Notes: a model not told the origin generated them from the letters alone. A stretch of DNA of 64,000 nucleotides from Christensenella timonensis (GCF_900087015.1 NZ_FLKP01000001.1:62001-126000), one strand, 5' to 3'; numbered from the stretch's first letter, positions 33,088 through 43,330 are shown. Program-made: numbers and translations.

Positions 33088-35497
33088 CACAGGAATGAAA
33101 TTACTGCACGGTTCACCCAACAGGAAATTACCACCACAGGAGAAACAGCGCGTCGTTGCCGCAATGAAAAAGCGCAAGGCGGCAAACCCACGGACGGCGC
33201 AAGATACAATCCCCTATTTGCGTATGTATCGTGACGGGATATGCAGGGTTACGGACAGGCTATACACAAAAATGCTTGAATTTCAAGATATCACATACCA
33301 GCTTGCAAACAATGAGGACAAGACGACGATTTTTGAAAATTATTGTGATTTTCTCAACTACTTTGATAGCTCAATCACGGTACAACTTACGTTTATCAAT
33401 CAATCCGTCAATATGAAAAACTTTGCGAAGATCATTGATATACCACCGCAGGGAGATAGCTTTGACGACATACGCAAGGAATATGCGAGTATGTTAAAAG
33501 ACCAGCTTGCCAAAGGCAATAACGGACTACAAAAGCGCAAATTCCTTACATTCGGTATTGAAGCGGACGACTTCGCAAGCGCGAAACAGCGGCTTGAACG
33601 CATTGAAATGGACGTAATGAACAACTTTAAGGTGCTGGGCGTTCGGGCATCATTGCTAAACGGGTACGACCGTTTAAAAGTGTTGCACGACATATTCCAT
33701 GCGGACAGCAAAGAACCCTTTATGTTTAATTGGGATTTGACGTATCAATCGGGATTGTCCACAAAAGATTTTATTGCGCCAACATCGTTTAGCTTTCGAG
33801 ATGATCGGATGTTTACAATGGGACGCAAAATCGGCGCGGTTTCGTATCTGCAAATACTTGCCCCGGAGCTTTCCGACCGTATGCTTGCCGATTATCTCGA
33901 CATGGACACTGATTTGATCGTCAATCTGCATATTCAGTCAATCGACCAAAACGCCGCCGTCAAGCTCGTAAAGCGAAAGATTACAGACCTTGACAAAATG
34001 AAGATTGAGGAACAGAAAAAGGCGGTTCGCAGCGGGTACGACATGGACATTATACCGTCAGACCTTGCGACATATGGCGACGAAGCAAAAAACTTATTAA
34101 AAGACTTGCAGAGCCGCAATGAAAGAATGTTCTTAGTTACGTTCCTTGTCATGAATACGGCAGACGATAAAAAGAAGCTGGATAATGCAACATTTGCGGC
34201 GGCAGGGATTGCACAGAAATATAATTGCACGTTAAAGCCGCTTGATTTCCAACAGGAAAACGCACTTGCAAGCAGCTTACCACTGGGTCGAAACCTTGTT
34301 CCCATACAGCGCGGACTTACCACGTCCAGCGCGGCAATATTTGTACCGTTTACAACGCAAGAGCTTTTTTCACATAGTCCGCAATCCCTGTACTACGGGC
34401 TTAATGCCTTATCTAATAATATGATAATGGCAGATCGCAAACAGCTAAAAACTCCGAACGGTCTTATCTTGGGAACACCGGGAGCCGGGAAAAGTTTTTC
34501 GGCAAAGCGTGAGATCGTAAACGTGTTCCTGCTTACGCGAGATCAAATATTGGTATGCGACCCGGAAAGTGAATACGGCGCATTGACTTTGAAGCTGGGC
34601 GGTCAAGTGATCGAACTATCCCCGAACAGCAAGCAATGTATAAACCCGCTGGATATCAACCTTAACTATTCGGAGGATGATAACCCGCTAACTCTCAAAA
34701 GTGATTTTGTGCTTTCGTTCTGCGAACTCATTTGTGGCGGCAGAAATGGGCTTGAACCAATCGAACGCACGGTAATTGATCGTTGTGTTTCCCTTATTTA
34801 CAGGGAATATATCGCAAACCCGAAACCCGAAAACGTCCCTGTATTGGGCGACCTTTACCGGGCATTAAGGCAGCAACCAGAGCCAGAAGCGCAGCGCGTC
34901 GCAACAGCACTTGAAATGTACGTTACGGGTACGCTTAATGTGTTCAATAACCGTACAAACATTATAGGGCTTACCGATAAGCGCATGATTACGTTTGATA
35001 TTCGGCGGCTGGGAAAGGCTTTAAAAAAGCTGGGTATGCTTATACTGGAAGATCAAGCGTGGAACATGGTTACGGTAAACCGTTTTGAGGGACACAAGGC
35101 AACCCGGTTTTATATCGACGAATTTCACTTGCTTTTCAAAGACCAACAAACAGCGGCGTACAGTGTGGAAATTTGGCAGCGGTTTAGGAAGTGGAACGGC
35201 ATTCCGACAGGGATAACGCAAAATGTCAAAACGCTGCTATTATCCCCGGAGATCGAAAACATCTTTGACAATTCGGATTTTGTGTATATGCTCAACCAAG
35301 CTCCCGGCGACCGTCAACGAATTGCAAAACAGTTATCTATTTCGCCGCAACAATTATCATACGTCACAAACAGCAATGAGGGCGAGGGGCTTTTGTATTT
35401 TGGGAATACGATCATTCCTTTTGTTGATCACTTCCCGAAAGACACACAGCTATATAAGATCATGACGACCAAACCCGACGAGGTAAACAAGCAATGA
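33032..35497 (+). CDS. virB4: VirB4-like conjugation ATPase
   Basis: The protein is 821 residues with a TTG start inside the PrgI gene (GGAGGAAATGAA upstream). The first 60 residues are very basic. The VirB4 N-domain is followed by Walker A LGTPGAGKSFSAKREI at about 480-495, LVCDPESEYGAL, and the Walker B region TRFYIDEFHLLFKD. The C-terminal motif GITQNVKTLLLSPEIENIF is conserved in Tn1549-type VirB4. It powers assembly and substrate transfer of the channel. It overlaps the next gene by 4 bp. Confidence 0.92.
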   Translation: MQKAKKKQRARKTPPAGNNTGMKLLHGSPNRKLPPQEKQRVVAAMKKRKAANPRTAQDTIPYLRMYRDGICRVTDRLYTKMLEFQDITYQLANNEDKTTIFENYCDFLNYFDSSITVQLTFINQSVNMKNFAKIIDIPPQGDSFDDIRKEYASMLKDQLAKGNNGLQKRKFLTFGIEADDFASAKQRLERIEMDVMNNFKVLGVRASLLNGYDRLKVLHDIFHADSKEPFMFNWDLTYQSGLSTKDFIAPTSFSFRDDRMFTMGRKIGAVSYLQILAPELSDRMLADYLDMDTDLIVNLHIQSIDQNAAVKLVKRKITDLDKMKIEEQKKAVRSGYDMDIIPSDLATYGDEAKNLLKDLQSRNERMFLVTFLVMNTADDKKKLDNATFAAAGIAQKYNCTLKPLDFQQENALASSLPLGRNLVPIQRGLTTSSAAIFVPFTTQELFSHSPQSLYYGLNALSNNMIMADRKQLKTPNGLILGTPGAGKSFSAKREIVNVFLLTRDQILVCDPESEYGALTLKLGGQVIELSPNSKQCINPLDINLNYSEDDNPLTLKSDFVLSFCELICGGRNGLEPIERTVIDRCVSLIYREYIANPKPENVPVLGDLYRALRQQPEPEAQRVATALEMYVTGTLNVFNNRTNIIGLTDKRMITFDIRRLGKALKKLGMLILEDQAWNMVTVNRFEGHKATRFYIDEFHLLFKDQQTAAYSVEIWQRFRKWNGIPTGITQNVKTLLLSPEIENIFDNSDFVYMLNQAPGDRQRIAKQLSISPQQLSYVTNSNEGEGLLYFGNTIIPFVDHFPKDTQLYKIMTTKPDEVNKQ

Positions 35498-37692
35498 GCC
35501 ACTTGGAGCGCAAGGAATTTGAGCTAAAGGCGAAAGATAAGGTTGTCCAAAAGATGACCCGTGACGGGCTGGTTGATGAAAACCTTGCGGACGGAACGAC
35601 AAAAAAAGCACGACCCGGAGATCCAATCCATGAGCAAACGGGAAAAGGAACGCAACCGACCCCGAAACAAAAACCACGGGGGCAGCCGAAACGCCGCCCC
35701 GCTCCACGGAAACGGTCACAAGCATTACAGGAAAAGCCTACTAATAAGGCGGTTAATTCAATTCCGCCTTTTGACCGATCAGAAACAGGCGGTAAAAAGG
35801 CGGGAAATAATGCGATACAGTCAAAGGCGCAAAGCATACAAAAAAAGATATACAAAACAAAACTAATCTTTGACGATCAAGCAAAGACTGCAAGAATCAC
35901 GCCGATTGCAAAGTCGGCGGGAGCCGGCGCAATGTATTTACGCAGCAAGCTACATCAACACGTCGAGGACGAAAATTTGGCGGTCAAGGCAGGACAGCGA
36001 ACGGAGCAACGCACGGTAAACACGACCCTTGCGGTTGGGCGGCGGGTACGAAAGCGGAGCAACACGTTAAAAGCCCGCCGTGCGCTGGGTCTTGACCGCC
36101 GCACGGTAAGGACGCAAACAAACCGTATTTATCGCTGGACGGCAGAGAGCAGCGCAAAAAGCAAAAACGCCCCCGCAATTAAACGAGCCATACAAAAACG
36201 GGCAATTAAAAAGCAGTATGCGAAAGGTGCGCGTAAGGCGGCAAAGTCGGCGGCAAAAACAGGCGGGAGAACCGCAAGAAAAACCGCGCGGACAGCGGGC
36301 GTTTTGATGCGCCACCCCGTCGCTCTTGTGATCGCTATTGCTGTAATCGTGATCGTTATTTTTGTTGCTTCTCTTGTGGCAACCGTGGGGGCTATGATCG
36401 CGCAGAGCAGCACGGCAATGATCGGCACAGCCTACCTAGCGGCAGATCGGGACATAAACGAAGCGCAGGACTATTACACGCAAAAGGAAGCCGAGTTATT
36501 ACAAGAAGCGTATAGCCTGGAGGGGCAAAACCCCGGCTACGACGAGTACCGTTATAACATTGGCGAAGTGGAGCATAACCCTTACGAGCTAATGGCATTT
36601 TTAACCGCCGCACATAAAGATTTTATTTTCGAGGATATAAGCCCCGTTTTGGATGAACTGTTTGACGAGCAATTCCAGTTATGGACGGAAGCAACGACCG
36701 AAACCCGCACCCGCGCGGTTGAAACGACAGACCCAGCCACGGGCGAGGTTATCACGAAAACCGAAGAATACGAAGTAAGAATTTTCAATATCAATGTGAC
36801 AGTCAATATGTTTTCCGTGATTGCGGCGGGTCGTATGGATGACGAGCAACGAAAAATGTATGACGGGTATGTGCAGAGCCGAGGGAGCCGCCAGCATTTC
36901 GGCAAACCGATTGATTGTGATTGGACACTTTATATTACAACCCCCTACGGCTATTCGTACAATGGCGGCATTTCCTATTCGGACGGCGTAACGCTTTCCA
37001 TTCCCTACGGCACAACCTTGCTTGCAGGACAGCCCGGAACAGTCACGCAAGCAGGGAGCCGCCTTATAGTCGATTGTGCGGACGGTCTGCGTTACATTTA
37101 TGACGGGCTTGTAAGCGTGAGCGTGTCGGACGGTCGGGAAGTCAAGACCGGGGACGAGATCGGCACGAGCGGCGGCACGCTATACCTTGAATATTCGCAA
37201 AATGGCGAAACGCTCAACCCGTATTATTTTGTAGAGTGCGGCAGCGGCGGTTTGAATGGTGTACCGGGCGGTGGCGGCATAGGCGGTTATCCCGGCGAAC
37301 CCTACGATGACGAAACCTACCAGCGACTTTTAGCCGAAGCGACAAAATACATCGGTATGCCCTACGTTTGGGGCGGCAGCACCCCGGCAACGTCCTTTGA
37401 TTGCAGCGGGTATGTATGTTGGTGTCTCAATGCGTCGGGTGTGGCAAACGTCGGGCGCACGAACGCGCAGGGGCTTTACAATATGTGTACCCCTATTTCG
37501 CGTGAAGAAGCCCACCCCGGCGACCTTATATTTTTTACAGGAACGCATAGCGCGGGTCATCCTGTAACGCACGTTGCATTTTACGTCGGGAATGGAATGA
37601 TGCTTGAAGCTGGAAAGCCTATCGGCTATTCGTCATTTGAAACGCCATACTGGACAAAGCACTTTTATTCGTTCGGTCGGCTAACAGGATAA
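35494..37692 (+). CDS. Conjugation cell-wall hydrolase with M23-like and NlpC/P60 (C40) domains
   Basis: The protein is 732 residues. Residues 1-265 are long, very basic and cytoplasmic. A single membrane helix at about 270-300 (VALVIAIAVIVIVIFVASLV) is followed by an extracellular stalk. A degenerate LytM/M23-like fold covers about 470-580 (DWTLYITTPYGYSYNGG; GREVKTGDEIGTSGG). The C-terminal NlpC/P60 domain has the catalytic Cys in FDCSGYVCWCL, His in PVTHVAFYVG and YVWGG. It opens peptidoglycan for the transfer channel, as in CD1108-type proteins. Confidence 0.88.
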   Translation: MSHLERKEFELKAKDKVVQKMTRDGLVDENLADGTTKKARPGDPIHEQTGKGTQPTPKQKPRGQPKRRPAPRKRSQALQEKPTNKAVNSIPPFDRSETGGKKAGNNAIQSKAQSIQKKIYKTKLIFDDQAKTARITPIAKSAGAGAMYLRSKLHQHVEDENLAVKAGQRTEQRTVNTTLAVGRRVRKRSNTLKARRALGLDRRTVRTQTNRIYRWTAESSAKSKNAPAIKRAIQKRAIKKQYAKGARKAAKSAAKTGGRTARKTARTAGVLMRHPVALVIAIAVIVIVIFVASLVATVGAMIAQSSTAMIGTAYLAADRDINEAQDYYTQKEAELLQEAYSLEGQNPGYDEYRYNIGEVEHNPYELMAFLTAAHKDFIFEDISPVLDELFDEQFQLWTEATTETRTRAVETTDPATGEVITKTEEYEVRIFNINVTVNMFSVIAAGRMDDEQRKMYDGYVQSRGSRQHFGKPIDCDWTLYITTPYGYSYNGGISYSDGVTLSIPYGTTLLAGQPGTVTQAGSRLIVDCADGLRYIYDGLVSVSVSDGREVKTGDEIGTSGGTLYLEYSQNGETLNPYYFVECGSGGLNGVPGGGGIGGYPGEPYDDETYQRLLAEATKYIGMPYVWGGSTPATSFDCSGYVCWCLNASGVANVGRTNAQGLYNMCTPISREEAHPGDLIFFTGTHSAGHPVTHVAFYVGNGMMLEAGKPIGYSSFETPYWTKHFYSFGRLTG

Positions 37693-37705
37693 GGAAAGGA
37701 ACACA

Positions 37706-37960
37706 ATGGACAAGATCGACAAAATTATTAAAGAAATCGACAAGACAAAGGCGCAGATCGTGAGCGCACAAAAGAAGCTAAAGAATTTGGAGCAGCAAAA
37801 AACGCAGGAAGAAAATTTGCAAATTATACAGGCAGTGCGGGCAATCAAAATGACCCCGGACGAATTACGGCGTTTTTTGCAAAAACAGAAAACCCCAAAA
37901 ATGAAAGACGACCAGCCGGAAACCCCGGCACATGATGAAAGCGAGGAAACTAACGTATGA
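37706..37960 (+). CDS. DUF4315 family protein
   Basis: An 84-residue protein that is almost wholly a coiled coil (KIIKEIDKTKAQIVSAQKKL) with LRRFLQKQK near the end. DUF4315 proteins always sit between the C40 hydrolase and the DUF4366 gene in these elements. The ribosome site is AAGGAAAGGAA. It overlaps the next gene by 4 bp. Structural or regulatory role unknown. Confidence 0.82.
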   Translation: MDKIDKIIKEIDKTKAQIVSAQKKLKNLEQQKTQEENLQIIQAVRAIKMTPDELRRFLQKQKTPKMKDDQPETPAHDESEETNV

Positions 37961-38691
37961 GGATGAAAAGAAAACATAGAATCACAATCAATATTTTGCT
38001 GGTGCTTATTATCGTTATCATTGCCATGCTTGCAATGCCGACAGTGGCAGCCGCCCAAGCGGACGACCCCGCGGCAGGAACGCCAACCGCGGAGCCGATA
38101 CCAACGGCGACGGCAGAGACAACAGCCCACAGCGCAACCCCACCCAGCACGGCGACGGCAAGCACGACCAGCGCGGAGCAGGACGGCGGCGGTAGCTCTA
38201 CGGACAAAGACGAAGCCCCGGAAAAAGAATTTTTCACGATTGAAACCAAGAGCGGCAAAGTGTTCTATTTGATCGTGGACAATAAGAAAACGTCTGATAA
38301 TGTTTTCCTGCTTACCGAAGTAACGGAAAACGACCTTTTGAACTTTACCGAGGACGAGCAGGAAAAAAATATTTTTGGCGGGGCAACGACGCAGCCGACC
38401 CCTACCACAGAGCCGTCATCCGAAGCATCGGCAAGCGCACAAGCTGAAAATCCGGCACCCACAGCCGAGCCGGAACAACAACCCGCCAGTAATAATACTA
38501 TTATGATGATCGGTGTGGTTGTTGTGATTGCTTTGGTGGGCGTGATCGCATTTGCGGTTAAGAAGCGCAAGGCAAAACAAGCGTTGGGCAGTATGGACGA
38601 TATCGAGGACTACGCAGACGATTTTGAGGATGAAAACGACCCGGACGACTTCGAGGACGAAACCAAAAACGATCAGGAGGATAGCGAGTGA
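37957..38691 (+). CDS. DUF4366 (CD1107-like) membrane-anchored surface protein
   Basis: The protein is 244 residues: a signal peptide (basic then INILLVLIIVIIAMLAMPTV), a Thr/Ala/Pro-rich region, the DUF4366 core (EKEFFTIETKSGKVFYLIVD, then VFLLTEVTENDLLNF), a second low-complexity stretch, a membrane helix (TIMMIGVVVVIALVGVIAFA) and an acidic tail. It is anchored in the membrane and exposed outside. It is co-encoded with the channel genes, so a scaffold at the cell surface is likely. It overlaps topB by 4 bp. Confidence 0.82.
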   Translation: MRMKRKHRITINILLVLIIVIIAMLAMPTVAAAQADDPAAGTPTAEPIPTATAETTAHSATPPSTATASTTSAEQDGGGSSTDKDEAPEKEFFTIETKSGKVFYLIVDNKKTSDNVFLLTEVTENDLLNFTEDEQEKNIFGGATTQPTPTTEPSSEASASAQAENPAPTAEPEQQPASNNTIMMIGVVVVIALVGVIAFAVKKRKAKQALGSMDDIEDYADDFEDENDPDDFEDETKNDQEDSE

Positions 38692-40787
38692 AATTAGTAA
38701 TTGCGGAAAAACCAAGTGTCGCGCGGTCGATTGCAAACGTGATCGGTGCGAAAGAAGTAAAAGACGGATATTGCGAGGGAAACGGTTATCTGGTCTCGTG
38801 GTGCGTTGGTCATTTGGTGGAGCCAGCCCACGCCGAAGTGTATGACCCGAAATATTCCAAGTGGACAAAGGAGGATTTACCGATCATCCCGGACGTATGG
38901 CATTACGTGATTTCAAAAGCCAAGCAAAAACAGTTTGCTATATTAAAAGAACTTATGCGGCGGGCAGATGTCGAAAGCCTTATTTGCGCGACAGACGCCG
39001 GGCGCGAGGGTGAGCTTATTTTCCGTTTGGTCTACAAGCAAACAGGCTGTAAAAAACCGTTCTCCCGCTTGTGGATTTCGTCAATGGAAGATAGCGCAAT
39101 AAAACAGGGCTTTGACAACCTCAAAGACGGTGCGGAGTACGACGAGCTTTACGCTTCGGCTCTTTGCCGCCAAAAAGCCGATTGGCTGGTAGGTATCAAC
39201 GCGACCCGGTTATATTCTGTCTTATATAATGGTTCGCTGAATGTGGGGCGTGTACAATCGCCGACCCTTGCCATGTTGACCCAGCGGGACGCGCAGATCA
39301 AGAACTTTATAAAAGAAAAATATTACGTCCCGCATATCCAATGTGGCGAGATCGACGCGACGGGCGCGAAAACATTTAACCCAGCAGAAGCGGAAACAAT
39401 ACGGACGGCTTGCGACGGAAAGCAAGCCGTTTTACGTTCCGTCATTTCCGAAAACAAAATAGCTCGCCCGCCGAAGCTGTACGACCTTACCACTTTACAG
39501 CGCGACGCAAACCGTATCTATGGATATACGGCGCAGCAATCGCTCGACTATGTCCAAAATCTGTACGAAAAGAAATTGACAACCTATCCGCGCACGGATA
39601 GCCAGTATTTGACACATGATATGACAGACACAGCCGCCGAGATCGTCAAGGTGGTTTTGAAGCTGCCATTTGCTGAAGCAATTCGGGACGAACTGAAGCC
39701 CAACGTTACACAGACCGTCAACGACAAAAAAGTTTCAGACCACCACGCAATCATTCCAACCCTGCAAGTGGGAATCGCAGACCTTACCCCCCTGCCAGAC
39801 GGGGAAAGAAACATTTTATATCTGATATCTGCCCGCCTAGCGTGCGCGGTTAGCGACCCGCATATGTTTGAAGCTGTTACCGCTGAATTTGATTGCGCGG
39901 GTCATGCGTTCGCCGCGAAAGGCAGAGCCGTGACCGCCGAGGGCTGGAAAGCGGTTGAAAAGGCTTTTAAAAACAGCATAAAAGAGAAATCCGATGACGA
40001 GGAAACCGAAATGCCGCCGTTGCCCCAGCTTGTCGAGGGGCAGACGTTTTTAGAAGTGCAAGCGTCCACGTCCGAAAGCTGGACAGCCCCACCGAAGCCC
40101 TACACAGAGGACACATTACTTGCCGCAATGGAACGAGCCGGGAACGAGGACACAGACCCCGAAGCCGAACGGCGCGGGCTGGGAACCCCGGCGACCCGTG
40201 CGGGCGTGATCGAAAAGCTGGTGCAAAAAGGATTTGCCAGTCGCAAAGGAAAACAGATTATCCCGACCGAGCGCGGCACAGCCCTTATATCCGTATTGCC
40301 CGAAAAACTCACGTCCCCAAAACTTACGGCAGAATGGGAAAACACCTTAACAGAGATCGCACGGGGCAAAAGCGGAGCTGCCGAGTTTATGGACAGTATC
40401 GCGGGATATGTCCGGGAACTGGTCGAAACAGTCCCCGAAGTGACAAACGACCAGCGGAGCCGTTTTCAGTTTGATAAACCCGTCATCGGCATTTGTCCCC
40501 GTTGCGGTGGCAACGTCCACGAGAGCCGCACAAACTTTTATTGTGCAAATAAGGATTGTGGCTTTGTCATGTGGAAGAATGATAAATTTTTCCGGGACAA
40601 AAAAACAAGCCTTACTCCTCGAATGGCAACGGAGCTTTTGAAGTCCGGGCGAGTTAAGGCAAAGAACCTTTATAGCCCAAAGACTGGAAAAACATATGAC
40701 GCGCAGATTATCCTTGCGGACACGGGCGGCAAGTACGTCAATTTTAGGCTGGAATTTGAGCATAAAGGCAAGGTTTTCAAAAGTTAA
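38688..40787 (+). CDS. topB: DNA topoisomerase III
   Basis: The protein is 699 residues. The Toprim domain has LVIAEKPSVARSIA at the N-terminus and the metal-binding ICATDAGREGELIFRLVY. The active-site Tyr lies in TTYPRTDSQYLTHD. NVGRVQSPTLAML and the KVSDHHAIIPT block are typical. A C-terminal zinc finger (CPRCGGNVHES, then YCANKDCGFVMW) binds single strands. Type IA topoisomerases on ICEs are thought to resolve strands during transfer and replication. Confidence 0.95.
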   Translation: MKLVIAEKPSVARSIANVIGAKEVKDGYCEGNGYLVSWCVGHLVEPAHAEVYDPKYSKWTKEDLPIIPDVWHYVISKAKQKQFAILKELMRRADVESLICATDAGREGELIFRLVYKQTGCKKPFSRLWISSMEDSAIKQGFDNLKDGAEYDELYASALCRQKADWLVGINATRLYSVLYNGSLNVGRVQSPTLAMLTQRDAQIKNFIKEKYYVPHIQCGEIDATGAKTFNPAEAETIRTACDGKQAVLRSVISENKIARPPKLYDLTTLQRDANRIYGYTAQQSLDYVQNLYEKKLTTYPRTDSQYLTHDMTDTAAEIVKVVLKLPFAEAIRDELKPNVTQTVNDKKVSDHHAIIPTLQVGIADLTPLPDGERNILYLISARLACAVSDPHMFEAVTAEFDCAGHAFAAKGRAVTAEGWKAVEKAFKNSIKEKSDDEETEMPPLPQLVEGQTFLEVQASTSESWTAPPKPYTEDTLLAAMERAGNEDTDPEAERRGLGTPATRAGVIEKLVQKGFASRKGKQIIPTERGTALISVLPEKLTSPKLTAEWENTLTEIARGKSGAAEFMDSIAGYVRELVETVPEVTNDQRSRFQFDKPVIGICPRCGGNVHESRTNFYCANKDCGFVMWKNDKFFRDKKTSLTPRMATELLKSGRVKAKNLYSPKTGKTYDAQIILADTGGKYVNFRLEFEHKGKVFKS

Positions 40788-40810
40788 TATCCGGGAATTG
40801 GTATCTTAAC

Positions 40811-40924
40811 AAGCATAGGAAGTGTATTAACACACTTCCAACTTTGCCCCGGCCCGCGAAGCTGGGCGGGGCAAAGTGCTTGTTGAGGGGCAAGCCCCCA
40901 AACCCCCGAAAAACACGAAAGGAG
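40811..40924 (+). repeat. oriT-like repeat, copy 1 (upstream of the ArdC-like gene)
   Basis: A 114-bp block that recurs inverted at 52427-52535. It holds nested inverted repeats: GGAAGTGT/ACACTTCC, then a strong hairpin (TTTGCCCC..GGGGCAAA), then TGCTTGTTGAGGGG followed by CCCCCAAACCCCC. The other copy sits in the classical oriT place ahead of mobC. This copy precedes an antirestriction-type gene, so it may act as an early-entry promoter or a second nick site. Confidence 0.75.
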
Positions 40925-40931
40925 TATAATT

Positions 40932-42575
40932 TTGAGCGAAGCACAAAATAATGAAGTGATAGGCGCAGGGCATTCACCCGCGCCTATTGTTTTTGAAACA
41001 CATACCCGAAAAGAGCAGATGCAGGAGATTACCGACAAGCTGGAACAGGGCGTAAAGGAAATCTTTGAATCAGACCAATTTAAAGAATATCTTAGCACGA
41101 TGTCAAAGTTTTATGATTATTCCATAAACAATAGTATGCTCATATTCCTGCAAAAGCCAGATGCTTCTCATGTAGCGGGTTTCCGCGCATGGGAAAAGAA
41201 ATTTGATCGGCACGTTATAAAAGGACAAAAGGGTCTTAAAATCATTGCCCCTACAAAGTTTAAGGTATTAGAAAAAGAAAACAAAACCGACCCCAAGACA
41301 GGTAAGCCAGTGATCGGCAGCGACGGAAAACCCGTAAAGGAAACGGTCGAAAAGGAAATGATCGGCTATCATACCGTTACGGTTTTCGACGTTTCGCAAA
41401 CCTACGGCAAAGAATTACCCGAAATTCCCATGAGTATGCTTAGCGGTAAAGTCCCAAACTATAAGCGGTTTTTTGATGCGCTGGAAAAAGTATCGCCTGT
41501 TCCTATTGATTTTGAAACGATTGAGGGCAGCGCAAACGGTTATTACAGCTTTGCGGATAAACGAATTGCGATTAAAAAAGATATGAGCGAAGCACAGACG
41601 ATTAAGACCACTATACATGAAATTTCACACGCCAAGCTGCACGACCTAGATTTAAAGACAACGGAAGATAAGCAAAAGCTACCATATGACAAGCAAACCA
41701 GGGAGGTACAAGCCGAAAGTGTGGCATATTGTGTTTGTCAACATTACGGGCTGGACACATCAAGTTATTCATTTGGCTATGTTGCAGGGTGGAGCAGCGG
41801 AAAGGAAACCGCCGAATTGAAAGCGTCCCTTAACGTTATTCGTAAAACGGCGGCAGAGATTATAACGGACGTTGACGCGCAGATTGCGACGCTCAACATG
41901 GAGCAAACGCAAGAGAGCGAAAAAGCCCCGGGGCTAATCGAGAACAAGGACACTTTTTCTATTTACCAGCTTACAGACAAGGCAACAGAAAAATACGGCT
42001 TTATCTCGCTAAACAGCCTACGAGCCGACGGCGTGGCGGTTGACCCTGCAAATTACCGCTATCTATATAACGGCGAGTTTCCCAAAGACAAAACCCTTGA
42101 AGATATTTATGTTCGGTTCAACCTTTATCGCCCTGAAAACTTCATAGGGCATTCGCTATCTGTTTCGGACGTGATCGTTACCCAGCGCGACGGTATGGAA
42201 AAGGCTTATTATGTGGATAGATTCGGTTTTACCGAAGTGCCGGACTTTATGACATTGTTACAGGAGCAGCGGCAAACCCCGATCAATCCATTAGAAACCG
42301 CCGAGAAATCCACGGAACAAAATTATAACATGATCGACGGGCAGATCAACAACACGCCCACGGTTGACGAACTGGAAAAGCGGGCTAAAGCTGGGGAAAC
42401 GATATCCATTACGGAAATCATCAAAGCAAATAAGGCAGACAAAGCCCGCGCTGCCAGCAAAGACGAGAAAAGACCGTCAATCCGGGCGCAACTCAAAAAG
42501 GATAAACAATCCGTCGCACGGGGCGAACGTCCAGCACAGCAACCAAAACAAAATAACAAGGAACGCGAGGTATAA
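40932..42575 (+). CDS. ArdC/LtrC-like protein: ssDNA-binding domain, HExxH metallopeptidase, YodL and DUF4316 regions
   Basis: The protein is 547 residues with a TTG start after GAAAGGAG. The N-terminal ArdC-like domain covers about 20-150 (YDYSINNSMLIFLQKPDASH, VAGFRAWEKKFDRHVIKGQK). A zincin domain has TTIHEISHAKLHD (HExxH) at about 232-244 and EVQAESVAYCVCQHYGLD. About 335-440 is a YodL-like region and the C-terminus is a basic DUF4316-type segment. ArdC-like proteins protect incoming single-stranded DNA from restriction. The long upstream repeat suggests expression early after entry. Confidence 0.82.
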   Translation: MSEAQNNEVIGAGHSPAPIVFETHTRKEQMQEITDKLEQGVKEIFESDQFKEYLSTMSKFYDYSINNSMLIFLQKPDASHVAGFRAWEKKFDRHVIKGQKGLKIIAPTKFKVLEKENKTDPKTGKPVIGSDGKPVKETVEKEMIGYHTVTVFDVSQTYGKELPEIPMSMLSGKVPNYKRFFDALEKVSPVPIDFETIEGSANGYYSFADKRIAIKKDMSEAQTIKTTIHEISHAKLHDLDLKTTEDKQKLPYDKQTREVQAESVAYCVCQHYGLDTSSYSFGYVAGWSSGKETAELKASLNVIRKTAAEIITDVDAQIATLNMEQTQESEKAPGLIENKDTFSIYQLTDKATEKYGFISLNSLRADGVAVDPANYRYLYNGEFPKDKTLEDIYVRFNLYRPENFIGHSLSVSDVIVTQRDGMEKAYYVDRFGFTEVPDFMTLLQEQRQTPINPLETAEKSTEQNYNMIDGQINNTPTVDELEKRAKAGETISITEIIKANKADKARAASKDEKRPSIRAQLKKDKQSVARGERPAQQPKQNNKEREV

Positions 42576-42579
42576 CGAT

Positions 42580-42807
42580 ATGGAGTATTTCACAGTAGAA
42601 GAAACAAATTTGATTTGCATTTACGACATTCGGACACGGGCGGGGCTGTTACGCGATTTGTACGCAGCTACTGAGGACGTTTACGACCCGGAATTACTGG
42701 AGGTTTTCAAAGCTGTAATTCATAAGCTGGAGGGATTGACGGACGGCGAATATTTGGAACTTGCCCCCGGTCTTGTCCCAGCCGATGATTTGGAAGTAGA
42801 CGCATGA
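42580..42807 (+). CDS. Transposon-transfer assisting protein (TTRAP family)
   Basis: A 75-residue acidic protein, MEYFTVEETNLICIYDIRTR then GLLRDLYAATEDVYDPEL, matching the TTRAP family of Tn1549-type elements. It starts at the first good ATG 5 bp after the preceding stop and overlaps the next gene by 4 bp. The family is tied to transfer by association only. Confidence 0.8.
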   Translation: MEYFTVEETNLICIYDIRTRAGLLRDLYAATEDVYDPELLEVFKAVIHKLEGLTDGEYLELAPGLVPADDLEVDA

Positions 42808-43148
42808 AACAGTTTACGCCCTTTCAGACGAAGCGGGCAAACGTCCTTATCCGTGCCGAGTGTTGCAATTACGTTCAAGGGAATTGTGATGCGCTGGACG
42901 CTGGGGAGCCTGTACCCTGTCCGCAAATTGCGTCACAGTCCATGTTGTGCTTGTGGTTCAAAAATGCGGTTTTACCGATTGATAAAACCCTTTGCGCGGA
43001 GCTTTCAACCCCGGACAAGCAAAAGCCTTGTGCGAAGTGCGGCGCATTGTTCCAGTCGAGCAGCAACAGAGCTAAGTATTGTAATTTATGTGTCAATCAG
43101 ATTAAGCGCGATCAAGCGCGGGAGCGTATGCGGCGAAAAAGGCAATAA
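42804..43148 (+). CDS. Cysteine-rich VLP domain zinc-binding protein
   Basis: The protein is 114 residues. A Cys-rich N-half (ECCNYVQGNCDALDAGEPVPC, with Ile/Val-Leu-Pro at AVLPIDKTLC) is the Cys-rich VLP domain. A second zinc-ribbon-like part reads CAKCGALFQSSSNRAKYCNLC, followed by a basic tail (DQARERMRRKRQ). It is a common last gene of this transfer operon, probably DNA binding. Confidence 0.78.
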   Translation: MKQFTPFQTKRANVLIRAECCNYVQGNCDALDAGEPVPCPQIASQSMLCLWFKNAVLPIDKTLCAELSTPDKQKPCAKCGALFQSSSNRAKYCNLCVNQIKRDQARERMRRKRQ

Positions 43149-43276
43149 TATGTTACGCATTAGAGCCGAAAAAACCTCTTAATAGCAGGGGCTTTTTAAG
43201 CCGTATTTGCATAAGGTAAGGTGTTTGTACCTAAACACCCGAAAAACGGGGTCTAAAGCGTAACATAACAGCAAAA

Positions 43277-43317
43277 AAAGAGCGTGGCAGCTTGCGAGGT
43301 TTCGCGGCCGTCACGCT
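43277..43317. repeat. 41-bp terminator repeat, copy 1 (left flank of the ars cassette)
   Basis: 40 of 41 bases are identical to 45656-45696. The core is a stem (GAGCGTG..CACGCT plus CAGC/GCTG-like inner pairs) that acts as a terminator at the 3' end of arsM and of the plus-strand transfer operon. Confidence 0.85.
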
Positions 43318-43330
43318 ATTTTTTGTTGTC